A DNA stretch of 64,000 nucleotides from Saprospiraceae bacterium (lineage in GTDB: Bacteria > Bacteroidota > Bacteroidia > Chitinophagales > Saprospiraceae). The stretch covers positions 930,001-994,000 of the forward strand of contig JADJNF010000001.1 in the NCBI GenBank assembly GCA_016714445.1, in the 5' to 3' direction. This document shows positions 16,315 through 24,528 of the stretch, one piece after another. Below the pieces are notes generated by a model. It worked only from the letters and a program-made list of their open reading frames with translations. It did no database searches and was not told where the DNA came from. The number at the start of each line of letters is the position of its first letter. Within the stretch, counting starts at the first letter, position 1. The translations under genes were made by a program, and so were the position numbers.

Positions 16315-17166
16315 TCAATTTATTCGATTCATCCCTTTGATTATTCTATAAGGGGTTTTAAGAAAGTTGTCTACTGTATTATTGAATTGATTTTTATAAT
16401 TGATTAAAGTTGAATGCCCTGAATTTGGCAATATCCATAAATTAGATTTTGAAATATTGTCTGCTATCAGCATGGTGTGTGTTGGGAGAATTATATCATG
16501 GTCGCCGCCTATTACAAGAGTCTGACATTTTATTGAATTCAATTGCTGTAATGTAATATTTGGTTCCTGGTAAACCAACTTCCAAACTTTTATCGCATTT
16601 TTAACTTCGGCTGTTTGGGGCAATTTGGATAATGAATCGAGTAGCATATCAGGAATTTCAAGCATATCCGGCGGAAAGGCTCTTGAGTCTATCCAGATAT
16701 TGGCTCCTGTAACAACTAATTTTTTTACTTTATCAGGATGGTGAATTGCCAAAAGTAATCCATTGTTTCCGCCATCGCTCCAGCCAATTACGTTACACGA
16801 TTTGATATGAAGTTCATCTAATAGCCCATTAAAATCTTCAGCCATCATTTCATAACTTAGAGAATCACCCGTATCTACAGATTTTCCTTGAGCCCTACTG
16901 TCAACTACAATAACTTGATAGTTTTTTGCGAAATAGGAGATTTGACCTGAAAAATTATTTATAGATCCCCCATTCCCATGAATTAATAACAGCGGTTCGC
17001 CTTTTCCATAGATTTCATAATACATCTTAAAACCCCGCACATTGGCATAATGTCCTGCTTTAGGGTTGTTTCCATAAATACTATTTTTAAATACGGGAGG
17101 ATATTGTGAATAGCATGAAACAGCCAACATAATTGCATAGATGCTCAATAATAGTTTCTTTGTCAT
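16315..17166 (-). CDS. exported alpha/beta-hydrolase
   Basis: This encodes 283 residues. A hydrophobic N-terminus ends near AVSCYSQ; Cys18 could be lipidated but the lipobox is poor. LLLIHGNGGSINNF is the oxyanion region, VIVVDSRAQGKS the following strand, VIGWSDGGN the nucleophile elbow (Ser130), GGDHDIILP the acid and PNSGHST the catalytic His. The triad is therefore complete. The substrate is not predictable. It lies between R1 copy A and attC-like site 3. Confidence 0.82.
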   Translation of the reverse strand: MTKKLLLSIYAIMLAVSCYSQYPPVFKNSIYGNNPKAGHYANVRGFKMYYEIYGKGEPLLLIHGNGGSINNFSGQISYFAKNYQVIVVDSRAQGKSVDTGDSLSYEMMAEDFNGLLDELHIKSCNVIGWSDGGNNGLLLAIHHPDKVKKLVVTGANIWIDSRAFPPDMLEIPDMLLDSLSKLPQTAEVKNAIKVWKLVYQEPNITLQQLNSIKCQTLVIGGDHDIILPTHTMLIADNISKSNLWILPNSGHSTLINYKNQFNNTVDNFLKTPYRIIKGMNRIN

Positions 17167-17252
17167 TTGATACTTGTTTAATTTATATTAAATCAGCTTT
17201 TATATTTCGCTGTCAAAATTTTTACTATTGAGGTAAGACAGCGTTTAAAATG

Positions 17253-17322
17253 GCACACAACGTCCAAGGCTATGTGACGGCTGACCGATAGGGAAGCTGT
17301 TCATCATAGCCAATGTTATGGC
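17253..17322 (-). repeat. attC-like palindromic site 3
   Basis: GGCTATG (17268-17274) and CATAGCC (17305-17311) are perfect complements, with AAC outside on one side and GTTATGG on the other. The core TATGTGACGGCTGACCGATA is shared with site 4 (TATGTGACGAAAGACCGATA). It sits directly after hicB in the direction of transcription, where a cassette attC should be. Confidence 0.52.
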
Positions 17323-17333
17323 TTAGTGATTTT

Positions 17334-17549
17334 TTAAGCGTACATAAGTTTTCCTTTTGGCTTAGGAACTTCCCTACCCATTTTTAAAGCTGTTTCGATC
17401 CAATCACTAATAACAATTTTAGCATTTGCAATTGCTTCTTCATAGGTTTCACCGTCGGCTTTGCATCCTGCAAGTTCAGGTACTTCGACAATAAATGATT
17501 CATCAGAATCGCTCCAAAAAATAATTAGTTCATATTTTATATTATCCAT
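17334..17549 (-). CDS. hicB: HicB-family antitoxin
   Basis: This encodes 71 residues with the full HicB core: FIVEVPELAGCKADGETYEE, then the helix EAIANAKIVISDWI and a PKPKGK tail. No DNA-binding domain is attached, as in the short HicB type. It overlaps hicA by eight bases. HicB neutralises HicA by direct binding. Confidence 0.92.
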   Translation of the reverse strand: MDNIKYELIIFWSDSDESFIVEVPELAGCKADGETYEEAIANAKIVISDWIETALKMGREVPKPKGKLMYA

Positions 17550-17802
17550 CTTTGTTTGAATTTAATTTGTATTTAATTACAAGTTCTCTTACTTGTTTGA
17601 CTTGATAAGGTTTTGCCTTCCCATTTTTTGACTGAATGTTGATTATTTCATCAATTTCTTCTTTAGTAAAAATATGATGACTACCTTTTATTCTTAATTC
17701 AAATCCAAGCTTTAAGAGTAAATTTACAAATTCATTAAATTCAATGTTCTTATCTGAAAGACCATTGATAATTTTAAAAAGAATTTTATCAACTTTACTC
17801 AA
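17542..17802 (-). CDS. hicA: HicA-family mRNA interferase toxin
   Basis: This is an 86-residue basic protein. KLGFELRIKGSHHIFTKEEI contains the GSHH motif with the catalytic His. YQVKQVRELVIKYKL is the C-terminal helix that follows the conserved turn. The first 20 residues before the domain are an N-terminal extension seen in one HicA subgroup. The toxin-first order with hicB overlapping is classical. Confidence 0.9.
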   Translation of the reverse strand: MSKVDKILFKIINGLSDKNIEFNEFVNLLLKLGFELRIKGSHHIFTKEEIDEIINIQSKNGKAKPYQVKQVRELVIKYKLNSNKDG

Positions 17803-18283
17803 ACTAATGTCATTTACTATAAAGATACATTAAAATGCGCTAGCTACTCCTCCAAAACCTAAAATCTTTGGTTTCTGACCACAAAGATAAGGATTCCTGA
17901 TGGAAGTTCTGATTGACTTACGGTGTTTTGTTTTTTCGGGTGTAAAGAATGATTTTATTATTAAAGTTTTACCGGTTCTTCCTTTCATGAGCCATAACTA
18001 TAAAAATAAGCGAAACTCCTTCTTTCCCAACATACCCATAACTACTTGATTTTCTGCTCATATCATATATACATACACGAATGTTTGTTAATAAAATGTT
18101 CATTTTTAATCTGTCCTTTCACGTGTACAAAACGTATCAAAAACATAATTACTACCTTTATCTACCTACTTTTATCCGTCTTTTCTCCACAAGATGCAGA
18201 TCAAAAGAAAACAATCCTGCTCTCCATAACTGAAAACAGAATATACTTATGATAAAAATTCAAACTCAACGTAAAGGTGCCTA

Positions 18284-18383
18284 TACCGACGATAATTTTC
18301 TTAAAGAAAAATTATGTCTTCATTATACTCAAAATCAAAACGTTGGTTAACACCTTTTTTCGCAAACCAATTAATTTTGAGTA
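18284..18383 (+). mobile_element. MITE-like element (family M), copy 1, 100 bp, TA duplication
   Basis: It is inserted in R1 copy B where copy A is uninterrupted. Left end TACCGACGATAATT, right end AATTTTGAGTA, flanked by TA on both sides (18282-18283 and 18384-18385). The right half is a hairpin: TACTCAAAAT with ATTTTGAGTA, then TTGGTT with AACCAA. It carries no gene. Confidence 0.7.
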
Positions 18384-18550
18384 TACAAAACAGGAGACAA
18401 ATCATTTTCTTCAAAGCGCTATACTTCCGATATCGAAAGATTATAGTGATGTATCACATCCTCTCCTGATTGTATGACAAATATAATACAATAATATTAT
18501 CCAACAAACGAAATTCAAAATTTATAAAAATATTACGACGAGATAAACAA

Positions 18551-18672
18551 TGAGTGAATGAGTGAATGGGTGAAGGAGTGAATAGGTGAATGAGTGAATG
18601 AGTGAATGAAGGAATGGGTAAAGGAGTGAATGAAGGAAGGGAGTGAAAGTATGAATGATGGAATTATGGAAT
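18551..18672. repeat. GAGTGAATG microsatellite inside R1 copy B
   Basis: Tandem GAGTGAATG/GGGTGAATG units with interruptions, shorter than the array in copy A. This length difference is expected from slippage. Confidence 0.75.
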
Positions 18673-18820
18673 GAATCTACTTTGAAATGGGCCACCCTGT
18701 TTTAGTAATGCCGGATTAAGCTTTTCCGCAGAGTCGTATTTAGTTCTCCGCCAGATACGGATTTATGGCTTTTGCTCCTTACTCTACAAAAAGCGGGTGG
18801 TGATGTGGCGTTTTTTACGG

Positions 18821-19138
18821 TCATTCGTCTGGTGTTTCGGTCATTAATTTTTCTGCTTCGTCTATTTTATTCCTTGTCAGTTCTATTTTTCTTTTAAGTA
18901 AGTAAGGTGAGACTATAATGGTAAATAAGCTAAATAATGACAGTGGAATTGTCAACAGCAAAGACCATTTAACCCAATTGTATTTCCAAAAAATAACGTA
19001 AAGTATCACCGAAATAGTCGTTCTAACTGTCCATAAAACAAGCTTCTTTTTTCTGTAAGCCGGGTCTAAAATTGTATTTGTAGACGCAGCGTCAAGTTCT
19101 TTTTTAAAACTTTCGCTGAGTGTTTCGTTGTTTTCCAT
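18821..19138 (-). CDS. small membrane protein, two helices
   Basis: The start is placed at the ATG at 19138 (MENNETLSE), one base after the stop of the DUF4287 gene; the frame is open further up but that part overlaps the neighbour. This gives 105 residues. An acidic N-terminus is followed by two adjacent membrane segments (TTISVILYVIFWKYNWVKW; LLLTIPLSLFSLFTIIVSPY) and a charged helical tail. The family is not recognised. Tight spacing suggests co-translation with the DUF4287 gene. Confidence 0.6.
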   Translation of the reverse strand: MENNETLSESFKKELDAASTNTILDPAYRKKKLVLWTVRTTISVILYVIFWKYNWVKWSLLLTIPLSLFSLFTIIVSPYLLKRKIELTRNKIDEAEKLMTETPDE

Positions 19139-19139
19139 G

Positions 19140-19358
19140 TCAATCGGTTTTTCCTTTGAATGCAGCATAAATGGCCATAGCGTGTCCGTGACCCAATTCA
19201 AACTCTTCTTTCAGCCAGTTGGTTATTTCGGTCGCTTTTACTTTAGGATTGAGCTTTCCATCAATGATAAATTCCTTTTCTTCGGCTATTTTTTTAAAGT
19301 CATCAGGAGTCTTTCCTGTCTTGGCTTTGATATTGTCTATGTATGCTTGAAATGACAT
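19140..19358 (-). CDS. DUF4287 domain protein
   Basis: The start at 19358 gives 72 residues beginning MSFQAYIDNIKAKTGKTPDD, the conserved DUF4287 opening. KATEITNWLKEEFELGHGHA and a small Ala/Tyr-rich end complete the domain. The frame extends 23 codons upstream but those residues are basic and unlike the family. DUF4287 is a small helical domain of unknown function, common in Bacteroidota accessory regions. Confidence 0.82.
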   Translation of the reverse strand: MSFQAYIDNIKAKTGKTPDDFKKIAEEKEFIIDGKLNPKVKATEITNWLKEEFELGHGHAMAIYAAFKGKTD

Positions 19359-19449
19359 ATTTTTTATGTTTATGGTTTTGATTTTTTTAATGATTGCTGT
19401 TAGTGGTTTTTTGTTTATTCTCGTCAATAAGTTTACAAGTCTTTGTTAT

Positions 19450-19953
19450 TTAATTGTCCTCAATTTTTTTTGCTTGACCAACCCAAGTAGGTGCATTGTT
19501 GATGGTTTGTCTTAGTAACAAGTTTAACTGAGCCACATGGTGTTGAATGTGTCTAACATTGTAAAACAAAATTTCAAGCAAGGAAAAATTTTTGTAGTCG
19601 TTAATCCAACGGTTGTTAAGTTTTTCTACTGTCAGCCCCGATATAAGTTGATATGCTTTTTGCCGGCAATATTCCAGGTAACCAATCAACTCTGTCTTGT
19701 TAAATGTTCTGTCAGGTTTTTTACCTGTCGGGTCAAACTCTGAAAATGTAAATGGCGCAGGTGGTTCAAATTTACCAGGTTCGGTACTCAAGTAATAATC
19801 TGTCCAAAAGATACAATGGTAAGAAGTATACCAAAAATTTAGTGTCGTGTCCCAATGTTCGTCAGGACACATAGTAATTGCATTTTCGAGCATGTCAAGA
19901 CTTCCACCAAATTGGCTCCAAATTGCGTCTTTTATTGATGTTGAGTTATCCAT
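19450..19953 (-). CDS. DinB-family putative metal-dependent enzyme
   Basis: This encodes 167 residues of the DinB/YfiT four-helix fold. Candidate metal ligands are His46 in YTSYHCIFW and the pair in NVRHIQHHVAQLN (His135, His139), the usual H...HxxxH set. FTFSEFDPTGKKPDR is a loop typical of this subgroup. Characterised relatives are thiol-dependent transferases, but the substrate here is unknown. Confidence 0.82.
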   Translation of the reverse strand: MDNSTSIKDAIWSQFGGSLDMLENAITMCPDEHWDTTLNFWYTSYHCIFWTDYYLSTEPGKFEPPAPFTFSEFDPTGKKPDRTFNKTELIGYLEYCRQKAYQLISGLTVEKLNNRWINDYKNFSLLEILFYNVRHIQHHVAQLNLLLRQTINNAPTWVGQAKKIEDN

Positions 19954-20016
19954 ATTTATGTCTTTTTTGTGTCATTTAGGTCGGTGTAAGAGTTTGCAGT
20001 CTTCCTAAAGGAAAAT

Positions 20017-20490
20017 TTCACCATGTTGGACAAAATCGTGCATGGTAAAAGCCTGTCCATCCTTCGGCTGAAGGCAGAAATCAGGAAAAAGGGCAAAACT
20101 TTCAATTGATTGGGCGCTCAAAGGTGTCTTTCGGGTTAATTTAATGTCAAATATAGACAGGATATTTTAAACTCAAAATAAATTGGTTTGCGAAAATTTT
20201 ATTTTCCAATTTATTTGTATTGAGTTTAATGGCGACAGAATTATTTGTCTTGATGAAGTCATGAGTATCATCGTCTTTGAATAAATAATTCTCGTCGGTA
20301 TATTTCAGAATGATTTTTGAAAGTTTTTTCATCCATGGTAACACATAAGATATTGCAGGATTAATCAATCCAACGAGGTGAAAGTCTGGTTCAACTTTCC
20401 GCTTGCGACAGATAAGGCTTTTTCGCATTGTCGGATTCAACTATGTTTACTTGGCTTTTGCTGCAAACATCCCGAAAATTGAGTTGTTAG
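20017..20490. repeat. dispersed repeat R2, copy a (interrupted by a MITE)
   Basis: Landmarks shared with copies at 22634 and 23878 are AAAGCCTGTCC, CCTTCGGCTGAAGGC (a hairpin), TCTTTCGGGTTAATTTAATG and AATATAGACAG, then GATTTTTGAAAGTTTTTTCA. Between 20170 and 20300 a MITE-like element splits it at a TA. The minus-strand frame at 20147-20440 is not credible as a gene because it runs across both elements. The stretch lies between the acyltransferase and DinB genes. Confidence 0.75.
20170..20300 (-). mobile_element. MITE-like element (family M), copy 2, 131 bp, TA duplication
   Basis: It is inserted in R2 copy a; copy b reads GATATTTTATTTCAG without it. The ends, read on the minus strand, are TACCGACGAGAATT and ATTTTGAGTT, the same as copy 1. 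TA flanks it at 20168-20169 and 20301-20302. It is 31 bp longer than copy 1 in the middle. Confidence 0.7.
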
Positions 20491-20499
20491 CCGTAGGTT

Positions 20500-21669
20500 T
20501 TATTTCTTGTCAATTATTCGGTTTCGTAATTTCATAAATGGTTTTTCAATGGTCAAGTGTAATAAATAAGCAAAAAATATACAAGTTCCTATACACAATA
20601 AAAGGATAAGATTATTGCCAATATTAAAGTCGGCTAATAATTGATGCGTCATATGAATTACACCTTTGTGTGTCAAATAAGTAGCGTAAGAAAGTGTCGC
20701 AATCCATGTTGTTATTTTTGAATTCCATTTGTATAAAAAACTGGTAGGACATACTGCTCCGACAGCCATACATCCATAACCCATTCCGATGAGCGGGAAA
20801 CCAAAAATTGAAGCACTGAAAGTCATTTGGTCGAAACAAAGAAAATACGCTCCTGTTAAAATCACTACACTCAAAACAATAAATTGGTTGCCGTATTTTG
20901 ATATTTTGTTCCAACCTGTCGGCATAAACTGATAAACTCCTGCAATGGAAACACCAACCAAAAGTCCGTCTAAACGATTGTAAGTTGGGTAGTAAATGTA
21001 TTTATACCAATATATCCAACTATTCCCGTCTTCAATTCTCGGCAGATAAAATTGGTTATAAGAGTAAATTCTGATTACAAAGCCAAACAGAAACAAGGCA
21101 ATAAGCAACCAATAAGATTTCTTTATGAGTTTCGTAAATTGTAATAAGATTAAAGCTAATGGTAGAAATAAATAAAAATGTTCTTCGACACAAAGCGACC
21201 AAGCGTGGGAAAATGTTCCAAATTCTTTTAGATTCAGTCCAAAATTTTGTGTGAAAGTCAGAAACTTCCATAATGGAGGTAAACTTTCTTTTTCACGAAA
21301 AAAAGGCAAACAAAAATAAAGTCCAACTGTAACTAAAAATGCAGGAACAATTCTAAAAAAGCGTTTCAAAAAGAATTGCCTGAAAGAAATGTTTTGTCCT
21401 TGTTTGATTTGAGCAAAAAGTTGTGATGAAATTAAAAAGCCACTCAACACGAAGAATAAATCTACTCCTGTCCAACCAAATTTTGCAAAGTCTGGTAACC
21501 ATTCAGGTTGCCCACCACTTATAATGAAATAATGGAAAAGGAAAACAAATACAATGGCTAAGGCTCGTAAATGGTCAAGTCCGTATAGTTTTTGATGATT
21601 ATTTTCCTCCAATTTGTTTTGTAAAGTTTGTCGTGTGTTAATGCGTCCTGTCTGATTGCTCGGTGTCAT
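20500..21669 (-). CDS. acyltransferase family 3 (OafA/YrhL-like) membrane protein
   Basis: This is a 389-residue protein with about ten membrane helices. LDHLRALAIVFVFLFHY opens the domain, with the catalytic-type His, followed by GWTGVDLFFVLSGFLIS and FRIVPAFLV. SLCVEEHFYLFLPL is another family block. These enzymes O-acylate cell-surface glycans or lipids. It stands alone, without polysaccharide genes nearby, between repeat R2 and attC-like site 4, which fits a cassette rather than a surface-glycan locus. Confidence 0.9.
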   Translation of the reverse strand: MTPSNQTGRINTRQTLQNKLEENNHQKLYGLDHLRALAIVFVFLFHYFIISGGQPEWLPDFAKFGWTGVDLFFVLSGFLISSQLFAQIKQGQNISFRQFFLKRFFRIVPAFLVTVGLYFCLPFFREKESLPPLWKFLTFTQNFGLNLKEFGTFSHAWSLCVEEHFYLFLPLALILLQFTKLIKKSYWLLIALFLFGFVIRIYSYNQFYLPRIEDGNSWIYWYKYIYYPTYNRLDGLLVGVSIAGVYQFMPTGWNKISKYGNQFIVLSVVILTGAYFLCFDQMTFSASIFGFPLIGMGYGCMAVGAVCPTSFLYKWNSKITTWIATLSYATYLTHKGVIHMTHQLLADFNIGNNLILLLCIGTCIFFAYLLHLTIEKPFMKLRNRIIDKK

Positions 21670-21679
21670 GTAAACTTAC

Positions 21680-21748
21680 TGCTAATATTAAATATATGTG
21701 ACGAAAGACCGATAGGAAGTCTGACCGTCCAATACATTTTAATATATA
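21680..21748 (-). repeat. attC-like palindromic site 4 (degenerate)
   Basis: TATGTGACGAAAGACCGATAG matches site 3 closely and site 2 more weakly; GAAGTCTG is shared with site 2. The outer arms (ATTAAATATATG and CATTTTAATATA) are only imperfectly complementary. It lies between the zinc-ribbon gene and the acyltransferase. Confidence 0.4.
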
Positions 21749-21749
21749 G

Positions 21750-22505
21750 TTATTTTAAAAATTCTGCTTTCGGCCCATAAAATTCGAATAGTTCGCTGGT
21801 CAAAGCTAATCTGCTGTTCTTTTCGTACGTGGGAGTTTTTATAAGCATCATTGAAATTGCTCCTGAAACACCTATATATTTCTCTTTACCTTTAAGATCA
21901 TCCTGGTTATTTGTTATTATTTCAATGATGTCTAGCGCTTCTGACCTTTCACTTTTTTCTACCTTTTTTAGTTTTGGCATTTTTACCAATATTAGAGCCT
22001 TACTACCTTGAATTTTTGTCAAATATTCAAAATCATCTGGATTAATTTCATCTGCCACAATACTATCAAATAATTGTTTAATTTTAAAAGAAATTGAATC
22101 ACTTTCCATCGTTGGTGAGGAAGTCATCCTATTTAGGTCGTTGTCTAAAAGTTTACTTCTAGGATCTTCTTCTGCAGTTATTGCAATTATTGTTATTAAA
22201 GCTATTAAACTGCCAATTGTTCCAAGACCTAACCAATGCCAAAATGGCCTTTTAGCTTTTGATTTATTTTCTTGATAAAGTTGATTTAATTTGGTAGAAA
22301 ATTCTTTTTGTTCAACCGTTCGTTTGCAATGTGTGCACTCTGCAATCGCTTTTTTGCCAATAGGGAAAAATGGTATCCAAAAAATATGTGCATACTTACC
22401 AAAAACAGAAATTCTTTGTGTGCTTTCCATTTCACAATATTCACATTTTGATTTTGGTACATCAAAGTTTCCAATATTACTCGCTCTTGTTCCGAAAATG
22501 ATCAT
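21750..22505 (-). CDS. zinc-ribbon membrane-anchored protein
   Basis: This encodes 251 residues. The first 70 contain CEYC and CTHC, with the aromatic stretch AHIFWIPFFPIGK between them, typical of the zinc_ribbon_15 family. One membrane segment follows (LGLGTIGSLIALITIIAIT, about 91-109), then an acidic and helical domain of 140 residues I do not recognise. Function unknown. The 5' end is followed by repeat R2 copy b. Confidence 0.7.
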   Translation of the reverse strand: MIIFGTRASNIGNFDVPKSKCEYCEMESTQRISVFGKYAHIFWIPFFPIGKKAIAECTHCKRTVEQKEFSTKLNQLYQENKSKAKRPFWHWLGLGTIGSLIALITIIAITAEEDPRSKLLDNDLNRMTSSPTMESDSISFKIKQLFDSIVADEINPDDFEYLTKIQGSKALILVKMPKLKKVEKSERSEALDIIEIITNNQDDLKGKEKYIGVSGAISMMLIKTPTYEKNSRLALTSELFEFYGPKAEFLK

Positions 22506-22633
22506 AATTTAAAATATTGTTTATTTGATAATCGTTGTTTGAATTAACCTGAGACAACACAATAGAATGTTGATAATAGCCTTACAACCAAAATCATACT
22601 TGGCAATTTTTTCCAATGTCTTCATCATCTTTA

Positions 22634-22853
22634 CAATTTTCACCATGCCGGGTCAATATCGTGCGTGGTAAAAGCCTGTCCTGCCTTCGGCTGAAGGCAG
22701 AAATCACAATAAGGGTAATGCTTACAATTGAATGGACTCCCCATGTTGTCTTTCGGGTTAATTTAATGTCAAATATAGACAGGATATTTTATTTCAGGAT
22801 GATTTTTGAAAGTTTTTTCATCCATGGCATCACATAAGATATGCTACTAAAGC
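22634..22853. repeat. dispersed repeat R2, copy b (uninterrupted)
   Basis: It has all R2 landmarks, with the best hairpin of the three copies (CTGCCTTCGGCTGAAGGCAG, an 8-bp perfect stem). It passes through the TA where copy a is interrupted. It is a non-coding interval between the zinc-ribbon gene and the second hydrolase gene; I see nothing else in the rest of 22506-22938. Confidence 0.75.
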
Positions 22854-22938
22854 CGTTGTACCCTGCTACCTATCGATAAACTGGAGCAGTAGGTAACTTT
22901 GGTGATATTTTGGTAACAAAAAATAATAACTTGCCCAC

Positions 22939-23688
22939 CTATAGCTGATTTTTTATTTCGTTCATAAATTTTATCAAGTTTTCAAATGTCTTTTGTTGTT
23001 GTTGCCCTAAAGATATTTCTGCAGAATCGTCCATAAGCAATTTGCCTAAATACCCAAATTGAGAATGATTGCCTCCTTTTATCAAAACCAATCTTGTTTC
23101 TTCTGGAAGTTTGCTTTTATTCGTAATTACTTCATCAACACTTGCTAGCCCATCGTTTTCGGCATATAATTTTATACACGGAATGTTTTGACCCGACAAA
23201 TCTATGTCTCTTGGGTGTGAAGTTCCCATTAGAAAAAGACCTTTCATCAGGTTTGGATTTTCATAGACAAATTGGGCAGCCATTTTACCTCCTTGCGAAT
23301 GTCCGCCAATAATATAATTCCCATGTTTCAGGTCGAATAATTTGGATACTTTTTGATAGTCATATTGTGGAAGCCTCCAATCCATTTTAAATAAGTGACA
23401 AGTTAATCCATTTTCTGCAAATTTTCTGCAAAGTGGTGCATATGCTTTGGGATCAGTTAAGCCACCTTGAAAAAAAATAATTTCAATTTTACTTTTGGTA
23501 GTGTCCGATTTAAAAGTGATTTGGTCATCAGTCTCAACAATAGAAACAATGTCAGAATTTATAAATGTGTCTTTGGGAAGGTTGTGAGATTGGAATGTCG
23601 TCCAATTCCAAACAAAGAAAATTAGCACAAAGCTAAACCAAATAATCTTAAAGATTTTCCACCATTTTTGTCTTTTCATGATCTTCAT
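22939..23688 (-). CDS. alpha/beta-hydrolase with N-terminal membrane anchor
   Basis: The start is placed at the ATG 23686-23688 (MKIMKRQKWW). It overlaps the stop of the small upstream frame as ATGA, and the 21 further in-frame codons are read through that small gene. This gives 249 residues. One membrane helix (IIWFSFVLIFFVWNW) is followed by the hydrolase domain: IEIIFFQGGLTDPKAY (oxyanion), GNYIIGGHSQGGKMA (Ser nucleophile elbow), KLYAENDGLASVDE (acid), IKGGNHSQFG (His). The triad is complete. The fold resembles dienelactone-hydrolase-like proteins. Substrate unknown. Confidence 0.8.
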   Translation of the reverse strand: MKIMKRQKWWKIFKIIWFSFVLIFFVWNWTTFQSHNLPKDTFINSDIVSIVETDDQITFKSDTTKSKIEIIFFQGGLTDPKAYAPLCRKFAENGLTCHLFKMDWRLPQYDYQKVSKLFDLKHGNYIIGGHSQGGKMAAQFVYENPNLMKGLFLMGTSHPRDIDLSGQNIPCIKLYAENDGLASVDEVITNKSKLPEETRLVLIKGGNHSQFGYLGKLLMDDSAEISLGQQQQKTFENLIKFMNEIKNQL

Positions 23689-23795
23689 TTTACTACAGAA
23701 AGAATTAGTCCCACTGAATTTAGCAATAAACATAGTCCCAAAATTAGCCAAAGAGTCTTTTTGTTTTTATTGTTTGATAAAAATTCTCCTGACAT
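23685..23795 (-). CDS. 36-residue membrane peptide coupled to the hydrolase
   Basis: A short frame starts ATG at 23795, encodes a polar start (MSGEFLSNNKNKK) then a single hydrophobic helix (TLWLILGLCLLLNSVGLILS), and stops with TGA overlapping the hydrolase ATG. The ATGA overlap and the clean amphipathic-to-membrane layout suggest a real gene or a leader controlling hydrolase translation. No family is recognised. Confidence 0.5.
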   Translation of the reverse strand: MSGEFLSNNKNKKTLWLILGLCLLLNSVGLILSVVK

Positions 23796-23877
23796 ATTTT
23801 GTTGTTTAACAGTTTGTTCATTTGTCTGGTTGTTGTTTTATGGTAATGGCTTCATAACACAGAGGAAATTTGATTTA

Positions 23878-24185
23878 AGCCTGTCCGTCCTTCGGCTGAA
23901 GGCTGAAATCAGGAAAAAGGGTAATGCTTTCTATTGAATGGGCGCCCAATGGTGTCTTTCGGGTTAATTTAATGTCAAATATAGACAGTATATTTTATTC
24001 CCGGATGATTTTTGAATATTTTGTATCCACTGCAACAGGTAAGATTTCGCAGGATTAATCAATCCATCGGAGTGAAAATCTGGTTTCGTTATCCACCTTC
24101 GGCAGATTATGCTTGATCTCAGAGTCAGATTCAATAAGGTTTATATGGCTTGGGCACCACTCACCCAGGAAACTTAGTTGTGCTA
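23878..24185. repeat. dispersed repeat R2, copy c
   Basis: It has the same landmarks as copies a and b (GCCTGTCCGTCCTTCGGCTG, TCTTTCGGGTTAATTTAATG, AATATAGACAG). It continues, like copy a, with CGCAGGATTAATCAATCCA and ends near AACTTAGTTG. Its end resembles the end of R1 (TTTATGGCTTTTGC and AACTTGGTTG), so R1 and R2 may share a boundary sequence. No gene lies in 23796-24282 apart from this. Confidence 0.7.
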
Positions 24186-24282
24186 ATTTAATTAGATAAA
24201 ATATAAGTCGTTATCTCCTGATATTGTGAGGCAACAGAAACCGAACTTTCAATTTTATAACCATTGTTAATATATTGTTTTA

Positions 24283-24528
24283 TCACAGTCCTGATTTTTT
24301 TTGCAAATTGTCATTATTTTCAGGGGACTTAACATTATACTTTTCAAGTTCAATCACTTTAGTTTCGTTTTCCTGAACAACAATTTTAGAAACTGAACCC
24401 GAACATGTTTTGCAACCTTCATACATTCTAATAACCACTATGTTCTCGTCAGTACTTGGTGTAAAAGATAGTAGAGCAAATACAAAGATTACTCCAATTA
24501 AAATGGCTACTGTTGATTTTGTTTTCAT
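24283..24528 (-). CDS. small exported protein with CxxC motif
   Basis: This encodes 81 residues. The signal or anchor helix is VAILIGVIFVFALLSF, followed by NIVVIRMYEGCKTCSGSVSK with a CKTC pair, then an acidic and polar end. The CxxC after a beta strand hints at a thiol or metal site, but the chain is too short for a full thioredoxin fold. Family not recognised. An isolated gene between R2 copy c and the long MITE copy. Confidence 0.5.
   Translation of the reverse strand: MKTKSTVAILIGVIFVFALLSFTPSTDENIVVIRMYEGCKTCSGSVSKIVVQENETKVIELEKYNVKSPENNDNLQKKSGL

Larger units (their letters stand above)
17994..18818. repeat. direct repeat R1, copy B (about 825 bp with an insertion)
   Basis: This is the same repeat as 15512-16276. 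Its extra length is mostly a MITE-like element at 18284-18383 plus a duplicated TA. The stretch is non-coding. It ends where the gene for the two-helix membrane protein stops. Confidence 0.85.

Noticed and set aside
15512..18818. Insertion sequence with a transposase
   Set aside because: No transposase frame of any kind is found in or between the R1 copies; they are repeats without enzyme.
20147..20440. Minus-strand frame of 97 codons
   Set aside because: It runs through the MITE and R2 repeat, with its codons crossing the insertion junction, so it cannot be an old gene.
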